64,000 nt of DNA from Dyadobacter jiangsuensis (GCF_003014695.1 NZ_PYAS01000010.1:277336-341335); one strand, 5' to 3'; counted from the first letter of the stretch, positions 38,337-47,253 are shown. The notes: generated by a model from the letters alone, not told the origin. A program made the numbers and translations.

Positions 38337-39098
38337 TTAAAGCGGTACTTGTCTGCGCATATTATCCAGCATTACGGCAGTGGCGATACCGACATTCAAA
38401 GACTCCGCCTCTCCGAAGCGCGGTATCATGATTTTATCGCTCACGAATCGCTCCACTTGCTCGCCAATACCGTTGGATTCATTGCCCATGACGATAATCC
38501 CCCCGTGGGCAGGATATTCAAAATCATACAGCGAACTCCCTCCCAGAAATGCACCGATCACCGGCTGTTTTACGTCTTTTACCTTTTCAAAATATTGGGT
38601 CAGGTCGGTGTAATGGAGCTTTACACGTGTAAAGGACCCCTTGGCTGCGGCAATCACTTTGGGATTGTAAACGTCGGTCGTATCGCGTGAACAGATGATC
38701 TTGGTGATACCATACCAGTCGGCGACGCGGATAATGGTGCCCAGATTTCCCGGATCGCGAACGTCGTCGAGCATGAGCATATATTCCCCCGGCGCGGGAG
38801 ACAAGAATACATTTTCCTTCGTTTTAGCGACAGCGAGGCAGGAATCGTTGGTTTGAAACGATCCCAGCCCTTCCAGTTCCTGCGCAGTAACCGTTTCGAG
38901 GTTTAGGTTATGGCGGGTTAAAATACTTGAGTATTTTTGCTGAAATTCCTGTGTTACCAGTACAAACTCGATCTCAAAGTCGGAATCCAGCAATTCCAGT
39001 ACACTCTTGGCGCCTTCTATCACAAAAGCCTCGTGAAGCTGCCGGTACTTTTTGATTTTAAGCGAGTTAATATACTTGATACGATTTTTTGACAACAT
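38337..39098 (-). CDS. TrmH/SpoU family RNA 2'-O-methyltransferase
   Basis: 253 residues. An N-terminal substrate-binding domain (about 1-90, MLSKNRIKYINSLKIKKYR and FVIEGAKSVLELL) precedes the SPOUT knot domain. The three SpoU motifs are DPGNLGTIIR (115-124), IVMGNESNGI (202-211) and IPRFGEAESLNVGIA (225-239). Such enzymes methylate the 2'-O of a ribose in rRNA or tRNA using S-adenosylmethionine; the target nucleoside is unknown. The start codon overlaps the divergent tamL gene start, so each promoter should lie within the other's coding sequence. Confidence 0.93.
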   Translation of the reverse strand: MLSKNRIKYINSLKIKKYRQLHEAFVIEGAKSVLELLDSDFEIEFVLVTQEFQQKYSSILTRHNLNLETVTAQELEGLGSFQTNDSCLAVAKTKENVFLSPAPGEYMLMLDDVRDPGNLGTIIRVADWYGITKIICSRDTTDVYNPKVIAAAKGSFTRVKLHYTDLTQYFEKVKDVKQPVIGAFLGGSSLYDFEYPAHGGIIVMGNESNGIGEQVERFVSDKIMIPRFGEAESLNVGIATAVMLDNMRRQVPL

Positions 39099-41560
39099 TG
39101 AATATTAATTGTAGGACGATATACGGCTGGTTGATTTTCCTGATTCTAACGGGACTGTTTTCCTGCGCACCCAAACCCACTTCGAAAGGTTACTTGCTTG
39201 GCAACTCCGCCATCAAGGGTAATCGCGTGATAAGCGATTCGGAACTGGACGCATTGATCCCGCAAAAACCTAACCGGCGGTTGCTCGGCTTTCCCATCTT
39301 TCCTTACGTTGGCCTTTACCGTTTCGGCGAGCTGTTTTACAACCGCGAGGAAAAGCAGCGCAAGGTGATCGAGGTAACGCAAAATTACCAGAAAGAATCC
39401 CAGGAACACGCAGATTCCCCCCGAAAGCTTGAAAGAATCAACACTCGATATGCCAAAAAGCTTGAAAAAGCACAGATAAGGGCCACCCAGGGCAACTTCT
39501 GGATGCGGGTACTAGGCGAAGCTCCGGTGTATTACAACCAGGCCGATGTGGTGTTGAACGCCGAGAAAATGCAGAAATACCTGTACAACAACGGCTTCTT
39601 CGACGCGAAAGTGACCTTTGACCCCGACACGATCTTTAAGAGGATCCGGGTCAATTACCTCGTTACGGAAAACCGGGCGACGATGATCCGCAATATCCAC
39701 TATCAGATCGGCAATGAGCTGGCCGACAGCCTGATCAGGGCCGACTCGAAAAATGCGGCATTGCTACCCCGCAAGCGGTACGACGGCGACGCGTTCGAGG
39801 AGGAGCGCATCCGCATCGAAACGTTGCTTCGAAATGAGGGCTATATGGGCTTTTCACGTCAGAATATCAGTTATATAGTCAACGATACGATCACCAACCG
39901 ACCGACCGACAGTCTTTTCAAATCAGTGGATGTGAAAGTGAGAGTGGATATGCCGGCGCCGGCCAACAAACGTTACTCGGTCAATTCGGTCAACTTCGAA
40001 GTACTCCCTCCTTCCGGTGTGCCTGATTCGATTTTCAGGAAGGATACCAGCATGTTTGACGGCATTAAATATGTGTTTTCAGACAAAAAATTCTCGCGAA
40101 AAGTGCTCGACACCAAAATGCAGGTACGCCCGCAGACCTGGTACAGCCAAAAACGGGAGCGCGATACCCAGCAACAATTGTCATTGACCGACCAATTCCG
40201 GTTTGTCAACTACAACTACACGCTCGATTCGACCGGGCGGGGCATTAACAGCTATTTCAAAGCAATCCCGCTCGATAAATACCAGATTTCGACTGACCTC
40301 GGTCTTAATGTGATTCAGCTGCAAGGAACGCCGGGGCCATTTGCCAACCTTTCCTACAAGATCCGGAATGTTTTCAATGGGATGGAGAACTTCGAAACCA
40401 ATATCCGGGGTGGGATTGAGCTCGTGCCCAACTTTGTGGGGAACCGGGAGATTTATAAGAGTGAAGAAATCGGCGTAACCGCCTCGCTTACGTTTCCACG
40501 ATTGCTCACTCCCCAAAATTTGTTCAAAAAGCAAACAGTCAATAGCAATCCACGGACGCAGCTGAGCCTGGGTTATAACTATGTCAACCGCCCGGAATAT
40601 ACCCGTACCAATATCAAAATCAGCACTAATTACTCGTGGCAGCCTACCCGGACAACGCTCGTCAATATTTCGCTGATCGACCTCAATATCCTGAATACGA
40701 AGAATCTTAATCCCAAATTCGACACGCTTTTGATCGAATTGGCAAAACAGGGAAACAACCTGATTTACAGCTTCAAGCCCTCTTTCGTTTCAGATATTAA
40801 TGCAAATTTTGTTTACAATACCAATTCCCTGATAGGTCCTCAGAAGAAGGCGCATTACTTCCGGTTCGCGATCGAATCCGGCGGTACGTCGCTGAATTTT
40901 TTGCCCCGGCAACAGGAGGTAATCAGGCAGGTATTTGGGGATAGCCTTCAATTTTATAAGTATATCCGCTGGAATGCTGACTACCGCCGCTACTGGCCTG
41001 TCGGAAGAAAATCGGCGTTGGTTGCACGGGTGAACTCGGGTGCCATTTACAGCTACGGCGACAACCAGGTCCCGCCGTATGAAAAATATTTCTTCGCGGG
41101 CGGCTCCAACAGCGTGCGTGCCTGGCTGCCGAGAAGGCTCGGACCGGGTTCTGCCAAGCCTGTTACCTATAATAACTTGTCGATCGAATCCCCGGGCGAA
41201 TTTCTGCTCGAAGGAAACCTCGAATGGCGGGGCTTTCTGGCAAAATTCTTTGGCGATATCAATTATGCACTATTTATCGACGCAGGAAACGTGTGGAGGC
41301 TGGGCAGTAATGCCACCAGCGACGACCAGAAGTTCAAAGCCGAGAAGCTTTTGCGGGAAATCGCCGTCGGAACCGGATTCGGGATTCGTTATGACCTGTC
41401 TTTCTTTATTCTCCGCTTCGATTTCGGGGTAAAAGTGTATGATCCGTCGCAGGACAGCGGGGAACGTTTCGTGCTTGACGAATTGAAATTTAAGCGCCTT
41501 TTCAGGCGTACGGAGGCCAATTCATTGAATATCAACCTCGGTGTTGGCTACCCGTTCTGA
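39089..41560 (+). CDS. tamL: TamL, BamA/TamA-family outer membrane lipoprotein
   Basis: About 820 residues. The N-terminus has a membrane segment (WLIFLILTGLFSC) with a lipobox Cys at about residue 26, then POTRA-like repeats (about 40-330) and the surface-antigen barrel (about 400-823). FFAGGSNSVRAWLPRRLGPG near residue 670 is the conserved L6-type segment of Omp85 proteins. Lipidated TamA homologues in Bacteroidota are called TamL and are thought to act with TamB in outer membrane biogenesis. No ATG is available: TTG at 39089 or at 39098 must be the start, and both overlap the divergent methyltransferase start. Confidence 0.87.
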   Translation: MTTLNINCRTIYGWLIFLILTGLFSCAPKPTSKGYLLGNSAIKGNRVISDSELDALIPQKPNRRLLGFPIFPYVGLYRFGELFYNREEKQRKVIEVTQNYQKESQEHADSPRKLERINTRYAKKLEKAQIRATQGNFWMRVLGEAPVYYNQADVVLNAEKMQKYLYNNGFFDAKVTFDPDTIFKRIRVNYLVTENRATMIRNIHYQIGNELADSLIRADSKNAALLPRKRYDGDAFEEERIRIETLLRNEGYMGFSRQNISYIVNDTITNRPTDSLFKSVDVKVRVDMPAPANKRYSVNSVNFEVLPPSGVPDSIFRKDTSMFDGIKYVFSDKKFSRKVLDTKMQVRPQTWYSQKRERDTQQQLSLTDQFRFVNYNYTLDSTGRGINSYFKAIPLDKYQISTDLGLNVIQLQGTPGPFANLSYKIRNVFNGMENFETNIRGGIELVPNFVGNREIYKSEEIGVTASLTFPRLLTPQNLFKKQTVNSNPRTQLSLGYNYVNRPEYTRTNIKISTNYSWQPTRTTLVNISLIDLNILNTKNLNPKFDTLLIELAKQGNNLIYSFKPSFVSDINANFVYNTNSLIGPQKKAHYFRFAIESGGTSLNFLPRQQEVIRQVFGDSLQFYKYIRWNADYRRYWPVGRKSALVARVNSGAIYSYGDNQVPPYEKYFFAGGSNSVRAWLPRRLGPGSAKPVTYNNLSIESPGEFLLEGNLEWRGFLAKFFGDINYALFIDAGNVWRLGSNATSDDQKFKAEKLLREIAVGTGFGIRYDLSFFILRFDFGVKVYDPSQDSGERFVLDELKFKRLFRRTEANSLNINLGVGYPF

Positions 41561-41592
41561 CCGCGTTCCGGCGATCGCCGCCGTATGACAGT

Positions 41593-41625
41593 TTGTCAGT
41601 TTTCTTCCAAATTTTCCTATCTTTG
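41593..41625 (+). promoter_or_regulatory. Promoter of miaB
   Basis: TATCTTTG (41618-41625) matches TAnnTTTG exactly, and a TTG lies at 41593-41595 with a 22-bp spacer. The ATG at 41654 is 28 bp beyond the -7 element. Confidence 0.6.
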
Positions 41626-41653
41626 CGCTTTGAGCGTTTAAGAATTCCTTCTC

Positions 41654-43123
41654 ATGGAGCATAGAATTGCAGATTCACTAAAAATATTGACAGAGGCGGA
41701 CAAGGAAGCCTGTGAAACAGTGCGGGTTTCGGAAAACGAACCACTTTCAGGAAAGAAAAGGCTGTTTATCGAAAGCTATGGATGTCAGATGAATTTTTCG
41801 GACAGCGAAATCGTCGCTTCCGTCATGCGCGACGCCGGCTTCGCCACCACTTCGGATGTAAACAATGCCGACCTGATATTTTTGAATACCTGTGCCATCC
41901 GCGACAATGCCGAGCAGAAGGTCAGGAACCGTTTGAAACAGTTAAATTTTATTAAAAAAAATAAACCAGGCATGCTGATCGGGGTGCTGGGCTGCATGGC
42001 CGAACGCCTGAAAACCAAGTTTCTCGAAGAAGAGAAAATGGTCGATATCGTGACCGGCCCGGATGCATACCGCGATTTACCGCGACTGGTGGACGAAGCC
42101 GAAACGGGTCAGAAGGGCGTCAATGTATTCCTTTCACGGGAAGAGACCTACGCCGACATCTCCCCTATCCGACTGAATTCCAACGGCGTAACCGCATTCA
42201 TTTCGATCATGCGCGGTTGTGACAATATGTGCAGCTTCTGCGTCGTGCCTTTCACACGCGGACGTGAGCGCAGCCGCGACCCGTATTCGATCGTGAAAGA
42301 GGCCGAAGATCTTTTCCGCGATGGTTACCGCGAGGTAACGCTGCTCGGACAGAATGTAGACAGCTATAAATGGAAGCCCGAAGCGAATGCGGAAGGTGAA
42401 ATTGCGGGTGAAACGGTGGTAAACTTTGCCAATCTGCTCGAAATGGTAGCCAAAGTGAGCCCCGAGCTCCGTATCCGTTTCAGCACGTCGCACCCGAAAG
42501 ACATTACTGACGAGGTGTTGTATACCATGAAAAAGTATGACAACATCTGCAAATACATTCACCTGCCTGCACAAAGCGGTAACACCCGCGTGCTGGAACT
42601 CATGAACCGGACGTACACACGCGAATGGTACATGGACCGTATCGACGCCATCCGCCGGATTTTGGGTGAAGAATGCGGCATCTCACAGGACATGATCGCA
42701 GGCTTTTGCACCGAAACCGAGGAAGAACATCGCGATACGCTGTCGCTGATGGAATATGCCAAATTCGACTTTGGCTTCATGTTCGCTTATTCGGAGCGGC
42801 CGGGTACGCTGGCGGCCAAGAAGTTCAAGGACGATATTCCGGAAGAGGTTAAGAAAAGAAGGCTTGCAGAAATCATTGAAGTACAGCAGCAGCTTTCGCT
42901 CGCGCGTAACCAGCAATTGGTGGGTACAGTCCAGAGAGTATTGATCGAAGGACCTTCTAAACGCTCCGACGATGACCTCAGCGGCAGAAACGACCAGAAC
43001 AAGAAGGTCGTGTTCCCACGCGAGAATTTTGAAAAAGGCCAGTACGTGGACGTTCTGATCACCGAATGCACGACCGTTACACTGCTTGGGCATGCGGTAC
43101 AAACCGAGCCGGTATTGGGATAA
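41654..43123 (+). CDS. miaB: tRNA-2-methylthio-N6-dimethylallyladenosine synthase MiaB
   Basis: 489 residues. The N-terminal methylthiotransferase domain carries the three cluster-binding cysteines Cys44 (ESYGCQMN), Cys80 (LNTCAIRDNAEQK) and Cys114 (LGCMAERLK). The radical SAM CxxxCxxC is Cys189, Cys193 and Cys196 (RGCDNMCSFC). A TRAM domain closes the protein (about 415-485). RSFTRGRERSR-type conservation (here VVPFTRGRERSR) is that of MiaB rather than MtaB or RimO. The enzyme methylthiolates A37 of tRNAs reading UNN codons. It is the first gene of a co-directional run with the sigma-54 activator, lptE and secG. Confidence 0.96.
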   Translation: MEHRIADSLKILTEADKEACETVRVSENEPLSGKKRLFIESYGCQMNFSDSEIVASVMRDAGFATTSDVNNADLIFLNTCAIRDNAEQKVRNRLKQLNFIKKNKPGMLIGVLGCMAERLKTKFLEEEKMVDIVTGPDAYRDLPRLVDEAETGQKGVNVFLSREETYADISPIRLNSNGVTAFISIMRGCDNMCSFCVVPFTRGRERSRDPYSIVKEAEDLFRDGYREVTLLGQNVDSYKWKPEANAEGEIAGETVVNFANLLEMVAKVSPELRIRFSTSHPKDITDEVLYTMKKYDNICKYIHLPAQSGNTRVLELMNRTYTREWYMDRIDAIRRILGEECGISQDMIAGFCTETEEEHRDTLSLMEYAKFDFGFMFAYSERPGTLAAKKFKDDIPEEVKKRRLAEIIEVQQQLSLARNQQLVGTVQRVLIEGPSKRSDDDLSGRNDQNKKVVFPRENFEKGQYVDVLITECTTVTLLGHAVQTEPVLG

Positions 43124-43198
43124 GACCTGCTTATTCTTTTAAACCCGTTTTGACAATTAACTAAGGCTTTCCGCCTGCCGGAAGCCCTCAGATATTTC

Positions 43199-44494
43199 AT
43201 GGATTCATCGGAAATACAAGCCATAAAGAACCGCTTCGGGATCATCGGCAACTCGTCGGGCCTGAACCACGCGATCAATGTGGCCGTGCAGGTCGCAGCG
43301 ACTGACCTGACGGTTTTGATCACCGGTGAAAGCGGCAGTGGAAAGGAATCATTTTCCAAAATCATACATAGCCTCAGTGCCCGCAAGCACGGGCCATTTA
43401 TCGCTATCAACTGCGGCGCCATCCCGGAAGGAACGATCGATTCGGAATTGTTCGGGCACGAGAAAGGCGCTTTTACCGGTGCACTGGATGCCCGGAAAGG
43501 GTATTTCGAAACAACCAATAGTGGAACCATTTTCCTCGACGAGGTAGGCGAAATGCCGCTTGGTACCCAGGCGAGATTGCTCCGCGTGCTGGAAAACGGC
43601 GAATATATTCGCGTAGGATCGTCCAAAGTTTTGAAGACAAATGTCCGCGTAGTAGCCGCTACGAATGTCAACCTGCTCGATGCCGTCAACCACGGAAAGT
43701 TCCGGGAGGACTTGTATTACCGGTTGAATACGGTACCTATTTACGTCCCGCCGTTGCGTGACCGTGGCGAGGATATCCTATTGCTTTTCAGGAAGTTTAC
43801 CAATGATTTCTCCGAGCGGTATCGCACCAAACCCGTGAGGCTTGACAGCGAAGCGCGTGACCTATTGCTCCAATATTCGTTTCCGGGCAACATCCGTCAG
43901 CTGAAAAACATAGCGGAACAGATTACCATCCTGGAAACAGATAAGGAACTGCCGATCAGCATCGAAACGCTCAACCATTACCTGAACCCCGTGCAGCCGT
44001 CAAGCCGTAAGGCATTGGTACCGTTGCGCTCCAGTGATGGCGATGGCACTTCGTTTTCGGAAAGGGAGCTTTTATATAAAGTACTTTTCGACATGCGACG
44101 GGATATGACGGAATTGAAAAAATTGGTCAGAAATGTTCTTGAAAACGACAAGTATGGCGGCGATATCCTGAAAGACCATCAGGAGCTGTTCAGCTCGTTG
44201 AACAATTCGGAGCCGATCATTACTACGCCCACTATCGAGCCGTCCCGTCTGCTCACTCCGCCCCAGCCCCGTACCGTGGATCTGGACCGCTACTCCGACG
44301 AGCGTGACGAAATTGAAGATGTGGTGCACGTGACAGCAGAAGAAGAATCCCTTTCTTTGGAAGATAAGGAGAAGGAAATGATCATTAAGGCACTTCGCAA
44401 AAACAATAACAAGCGAAAATACGCCGCCAATGCATTGGGCATTTCCGAGCGCACGTTATACAGGAAGATCAAACAATACGACATTGAAGAATAA
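43199..44494 (+). CDS. Sigma-54-dependent transcriptional activator without receiver domain
   Basis: 431 residues. The AAA+ domain begins almost at the N-terminus. Walker A GESGSGKE is at 43-50, the sigma-54 contact loop GAFTGA at 90-95 and Walker B TIFLDEVGEM at about 110-119. The HTH of Fis type is at about 397-425 (ANALGISERTLYRKIK). There is no receiver, GAF or PAS domain, so activity may be set by its own level or by a partner. Between AAA+ and HTH lies a long, poorly conserved linker of about 120 residues (265-385), rich in charged and Pro residues. It sits 75 bp after miaB and overlaps lptE by 11 bp. Confidence 0.93.
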   Translation: MDSSEIQAIKNRFGIIGNSSGLNHAINVAVQVAATDLTVLITGESGSGKESFSKIIHSLSARKHGPFIAINCGAIPEGTIDSELFGHEKGAFTGALDARKGYFETTNSGTIFLDEVGEMPLGTQARLLRVLENGEYIRVGSSKVLKTNVRVVAATNVNLLDAVNHGKFREDLYYRLNTVPIYVPPLRDRGEDILLLFRKFTNDFSERYRTKPVRLDSEARDLLLQYSFPGNIRQLKNIAEQITILETDKELPISIETLNHYLNPVQPSSRKALVPLRSSDGDGTSFSERELLYKVLFDMRRDMTELKKLVRNVLENDKYGGDILKDHQELFSSLNNSEPIITTPTIEPSRLLTPPQPRTVDLDRYSDERDEIEDVVHVTAEEESLSLEDKEKEMIIKALRKNNNKRKYAANALGISERTLYRKIKQYDIEE

Positions 44495-45005
44495 TAGTAG
44501 CGCCCGAAAACTGTGGGTATTTCTGATACTCATTTGCCCTGTTTTCATGTCGGGCTGCGGGGTGTATTCATTTACAGGGACCAACCTTTCTCCCGATATC
44601 AAGACATTCAGTGTGCTCAACTTCACGATGGGTACCGCGGGTGGGCCAAGTGATTTGCCTCAGCGACTGACGGAGGATCTGAAAGAATACTTTCAAAGAA
44701 ACACGAGTCTCGTAAGCCAGCCCGGCGGAGGGGACCTGGTACTGGAAGGTTCGATTACCGGCTATGATGTAACGCCAGCCGCTCCGACAGCCAATGACCA
44801 GGCAGGCCTTAACCGGCTGAATGTGACTGTGCAAGTGCGCTATACCAATGCGAAGGACGAGACGAAAAACTTCGATCAGTCGTTTACCTACTACGCAGAT
44901 TTCCCTCAGGATCAAACACTTAACCAGAACGAAGCTAGGTTACTACCGACCATTCGCGAAAACCTTGTGCAGCAGATATTTAATAAATCGGCAGCCGACT
45001 GGTAG
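44484..45005 (+). CDS. lptE: LptE family LPS-assembly lipoprotein
   Basis: 173 residues from TTG at 44484. The start overlaps the end of the sigma-54 activator gene by 11 bp and gives MKNNSSARKLWVFLILICPV with a lipobox MSGC (Cys25). A start further upstream would put an unlikely stretch before the signal. The mature part GVYSFTGTNLSPDIKTFSVLNF matches Bacteroidota LptE, the plug partner of the LPS translocon LptD in the outer membrane. Translational coupling to the activator is likely. Confidence 0.87.
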   Translation: MKNNSSARKLWVFLILICPVFMSGCGVYSFTGTNLSPDIKTFSVLNFTMGTAGGPSDLPQRLTEDLKEYFQRNTSLVSQPGGGDLVLEGSITGYDVTPAAPTANDQAGLNRLNVTVQVRYTNAKDETKNFDQSFTYYADFPQDQTLNQNEARLLPTIRENLVQQIFNKSAADW

Positions 45006-45065
45006 GAAAAGCACTACCCGAACTTTCAATTTCAACAACCTGAATTTCTCAACACAACCCGGAAT

Positions 45066-45719
45066 ATGGCGCTCATCGATAAGGAAACATTTGATCAGCT
45101 GGTGAAAAACCCAGGCCTGATTACGGCAGATGTGATCCCGCAGCTGGAGGCCACGATCAAGGCATTTCCGTACTGCCAGATCCCCTATTCGATGCTGGCC
45201 AAGGCATCGAGCCTCGCCGGTACCGAAAAGCTGGAAGAGACCCGCCCGCGCGCGGCTGCTTACGCCCTCAGCCGTGTCGCATTGCAGCAACTCGTGGAGA
45301 GCGACAATGAGCGTTACGACGCTACCGTGGATGTGGACGACATTCTCGAACCGCAATTGGCACCCGAGCCGCTCGATAGCGACGACATATTAATTAATAC
45401 CGTCGAGCAGCAGGCTTCCGCCGAACTGCAGCGCACCGAGGAGCAGCGCCGCCAGCAGCAGATCATCCAGGGTTTCATGAAAAAGAACCCGCGCATTACG
45501 CGCCAGGACAACAATCTTGAACCGATTAGTATAGATCTCAGCAGCCGCTTGGCAGGGGGAAGTGAAGGAGGCATTGAAACCGAAGCATTTGCCAATATCC
45601 TCATCCGGCAGGGCAAAATTGAAAAGGCGATAGACGTCTATCAAAAATTGATTTTGAAAAAACCGGAAAAAAGGAATTACTTTGCGAAAAAATTGAGCGA
45701 ATTATACGCCCGGTCGTAA
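45066..45719 (+). CDS. Conserved hypothetical protein with C-terminal TPR-like helices
   Basis: 217 residues, no signal peptide. The N-terminal part (MALIDKETFDQLVKNPGLIT through PYCQIPYSMLAKASS) and the C-terminal TEAFANILIRQGKIEKAIDVYQKLILKKPEKRNYFAKKLSELY (about 170-215) are the clear blocks. The latter reads as one and a half tetratricopeptide units. The middle (about 85-150) is acidic, Gln-rich and probably disordered. I do not recognise a named family. The position between lptE and secG suggests an envelope-related role, but that is only from context. Confidence 0.78.
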   Translation: MALIDKETFDQLVKNPGLITADVIPQLEATIKAFPYCQIPYSMLAKASSLAGTEKLEETRPRAAAYALSRVALQQLVESDNERYDATVDVDDILEPQLAPEPLDSDDILINTVEQQASAELQRTEEQRRQQQIIQGFMKKNPRITRQDNNLEPISIDLSSRLAGGSEGGIETEAFANILIRQGKIEKAIDVYQKLILKKPEKRNYFAKKLSELYARS

Positions 45720-45834
45720 TGAGTTCATGAGTTCAAAGTCAAGAGGTCAGGAAGTCATTAGGTCAGGTAGTAGTTCATTCACACATCCACACATTCAGTC
45801 ATTCAAAATTCAGTCATTCAAAATTCATTAAAGC
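45720..45834. repeat. Short tandem repeat spacer upstream of secG
   Basis: Two exact copies of a 15-bp unit (45793-45807 and 45808-45822) plus a 7-bp remnant end a spacer made of near-repeats of TTCA, GTCA and GGTCAGG. No gene or clear promoter is seen. Confidence 0.7.
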
Positions 45835-46242
45835 ATGTATTTGGGTTTAATTATTCTGGTTGCCATTGTTGCAGTATTGTTGATTTTGGTCGTCTTGGTC
45901 CAAAATTCAAAAGGTGGAGGGCTTTCAAGCGAGTTTAGCGGCGCAGGAACTACCCAAATGTTCGGTGTTAAAAAGACTACCGACCTTCTCGAACAAATCA
46001 CGTGGGGTCTGGCAAGCGCGGTGATCATTATCTCACTGGCTTCTTATATTATGGTGGGCGGAGACAACGCCGGCGCTGGAATCAACAGCGTGAACGTAGA
46101 AAGAGCTCAGAATGCAGTGGTACCAGGCGGCAAAATCGCTCCTGCACCTGCCGCGACGGAAGGCGCGGCACCTGCTGCGGGTGAAGCTGCACCTGCCGCA
46201 ACAACACCTGCTGCAACTCCTACCGACACTGCTAAGAAATAA
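45835..46242 (+). CDS. secG: Preprotein translocase subunit SecG
   Basis: 135 residues. Two membrane helices (about 3-22 and 57-77) flank the conserved cytoplasmic loop VLVQNSKGGGLSSEFSGAGTTQMFGVKK (about 22-50), which identifies SecG. It is part of the SecYEG channel in the inner membrane. The C-terminal tail from about residue 88 is a low-complexity Ala/Pro/Thr stretch (about 45 residues), longer than in compact SecG proteins. A tandem-repeat spacer precedes it and a strong terminator follows. Confidence 0.94.
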   Translation: MYLGLIILVAIVAVLLILVVLVQNSKGGGLSSEFSGAGTTQMFGVKKTTDLLEQITWGLASAVIIISLASYIMVGGDNAGAGINSVNVERAQNAVVPGGKIAPAPAATEGAAPAAGEAAPAATTPAATPTDTAKK

Positions 46243-46262
46243 TTGAGGCAATCGTCCAAAAG

Positions 46263-46295
46263 AAAATCCTGCGACCAACATCGCAGGATTTTTTT
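46263..46295 (+). terminator. Rho-independent terminator after secG
   Basis: A perfect 10-bp stem (46265-46274 with 46281-46290), extended by A-T pairs, with a 6-nt loop and a T run to 46295. It may also serve the convergent gene ending at 46319, whose side carries an A run. Confidence 0.9.
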
Positions 46296-46318
46296 ATGCC
46301 GTGGAGTCAAACCCGGAA

Positions 46319-47026
46319 TTAGGCTACATGAATCTCCCGCAACATCAATCGCTCCGCCACAGGCAGCAGCGTTTCGTGCAAAGGATAATCATATCTGGAT
46401 TCCACCACATAAGTAGCAGGATTCGGCATCGCCTGATTTCGCTTTGTGAGGTCGACCTTGATCTGCGAGATCGTATTGCCGAGGCCGATGCGCACAGTAT
46501 CGACGTAAACCGTTTTCAGGTAACGCTCTTTCAATGCGTTATACAATGCGAGCTGGTATTGAAAAATGCTCACCAGCGGCTGAAATGTATGCAAAAACAG
46601 CAGGTAACCTTCCTGCAAATGCAACGGCACAATGCCCACCGGCGAAACCTTCACATTCTCCTCCACTTCTGAAAAACGCTCCGAGCCCTCTTCGATGGAT
46701 TTCGAGAAGCGGGGGATTGCAAAATCCAGAATGTAGTTCAGATCGGACATAAAAGAATCGTCCTGGTGCGTCTCTTCGTACTGCAACTGCCAGGTTTTGA
46801 CGTCGATTCCTGTCAGATTTTTGGGTAAACTGGTCCTGATCCTGCTTTTATTATCCTGGATGCTGACACAGGCGTCAAGGTGCAGCTTCAATTCTGGCAG
46901 GCAAGGGTGCAATCGGTTGTGTGTGAACTGGTCCCGGACGTGCTGGAAATACGCCATCAGCACATATTTTTTGTATTCAAAATCAAAAATTCCTTCGGTA
47001 AGCCAGTTTTTATCGAGCTCTGACAT
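46319..47026 (-). CDS. Conserved hypothetical cytoplasmic protein
   Basis: 235 residues from ATG at 47026 (MSELDKNWLTEGIFDFEYKKYVLMAYFQHV); a longer in-frame start at 47101 gives an unlikely N-terminus. No signal peptide or membrane helix. Recognisable features are FDFEYKKYVLMAYFQ and the C-terminal VVESRYDYPLHETLLPVAERLMLREIHVA. I recall similar proteins only as Bacteroidota hypotheticals and cannot name a domain. The protein is mixed alpha/beta. It is divergent from groES, sharing a 227-bp upstream region with a 14-bp palindrome. Confidence 0.8.
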   Translation of the reverse strand: MSELDKNWLTEGIFDFEYKKYVLMAYFQHVRDQFTHNRLHPCLPELKLHLDACVSIQDNKSRIRTSLPKNLTGIDVKTWQLQYEETHQDDSFMSDLNYILDFAIPRFSKSIEEGSERFSEVEENVKVSPVGIVPLHLQEGYLLFLHTFQPLVSIFQYQLALYNALKERYLKTVYVDTVRIGLGNTISQIKVDLTKRNQAMPNPATYVVESRYDYPLHETLLPVAERLMLREIHVA

Positions 47027-47111
47027 AGGGGTTTTCAATTTGGTGCCGATAAAATTTAGTGAATTCCATCGCTGAAAGCAAGATTTCAGCATTCCTGACA
47101 CGCAAATGACA

Positions 47112-47125
47112 TTATAGTACTATAA
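47112..47125. promoter_or_regulatory. 14-bp perfect palindrome upstream of groES
   Basis: TTATAGTACTATAA is a perfect palindrome in the 227-bp region between the hypothetical gene and groES. It is a candidate operator for a dimeric regulator. A second, imperfect repeat, TGGCACA/TGTGCTA, lies at 47185-47201. No CIRCE element is present. Confidence 0.4.
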
Positions 47126-47253
47126 CGCCACGCAGGAGTACAAATTTGTCACACTTGCCGGAAAAAATGTCAGAGCAAACCCGCTGGCACAGATTGTGCT
47201 ATCGGGATGGAAGTCTAATCATTACTGACAATTAAAATAAACGTTTAATATTT

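Noticed and set aside
41569..41580. 12-bp palindrome CGGCGATCGCCG between tamL and miaB
   Set aside because: It contains the GCGATCGC octamer but occurs once, has no T run, and could arise by chance in a GC-rich spacer.
43165..43187. Imperfect hairpin between miaB and the sigma-54 activator
   Set aside because: The arms pair only with a bulge and no T run follows, so neither a terminator nor another element is supported.
47101..47253. CIRCE/HrcA operator upstream of groES
   Set aside because: No TTAGCACTC-N9-GAGTGCTAA or close variant is present; only the unrelated palindromes noted elsewhere.
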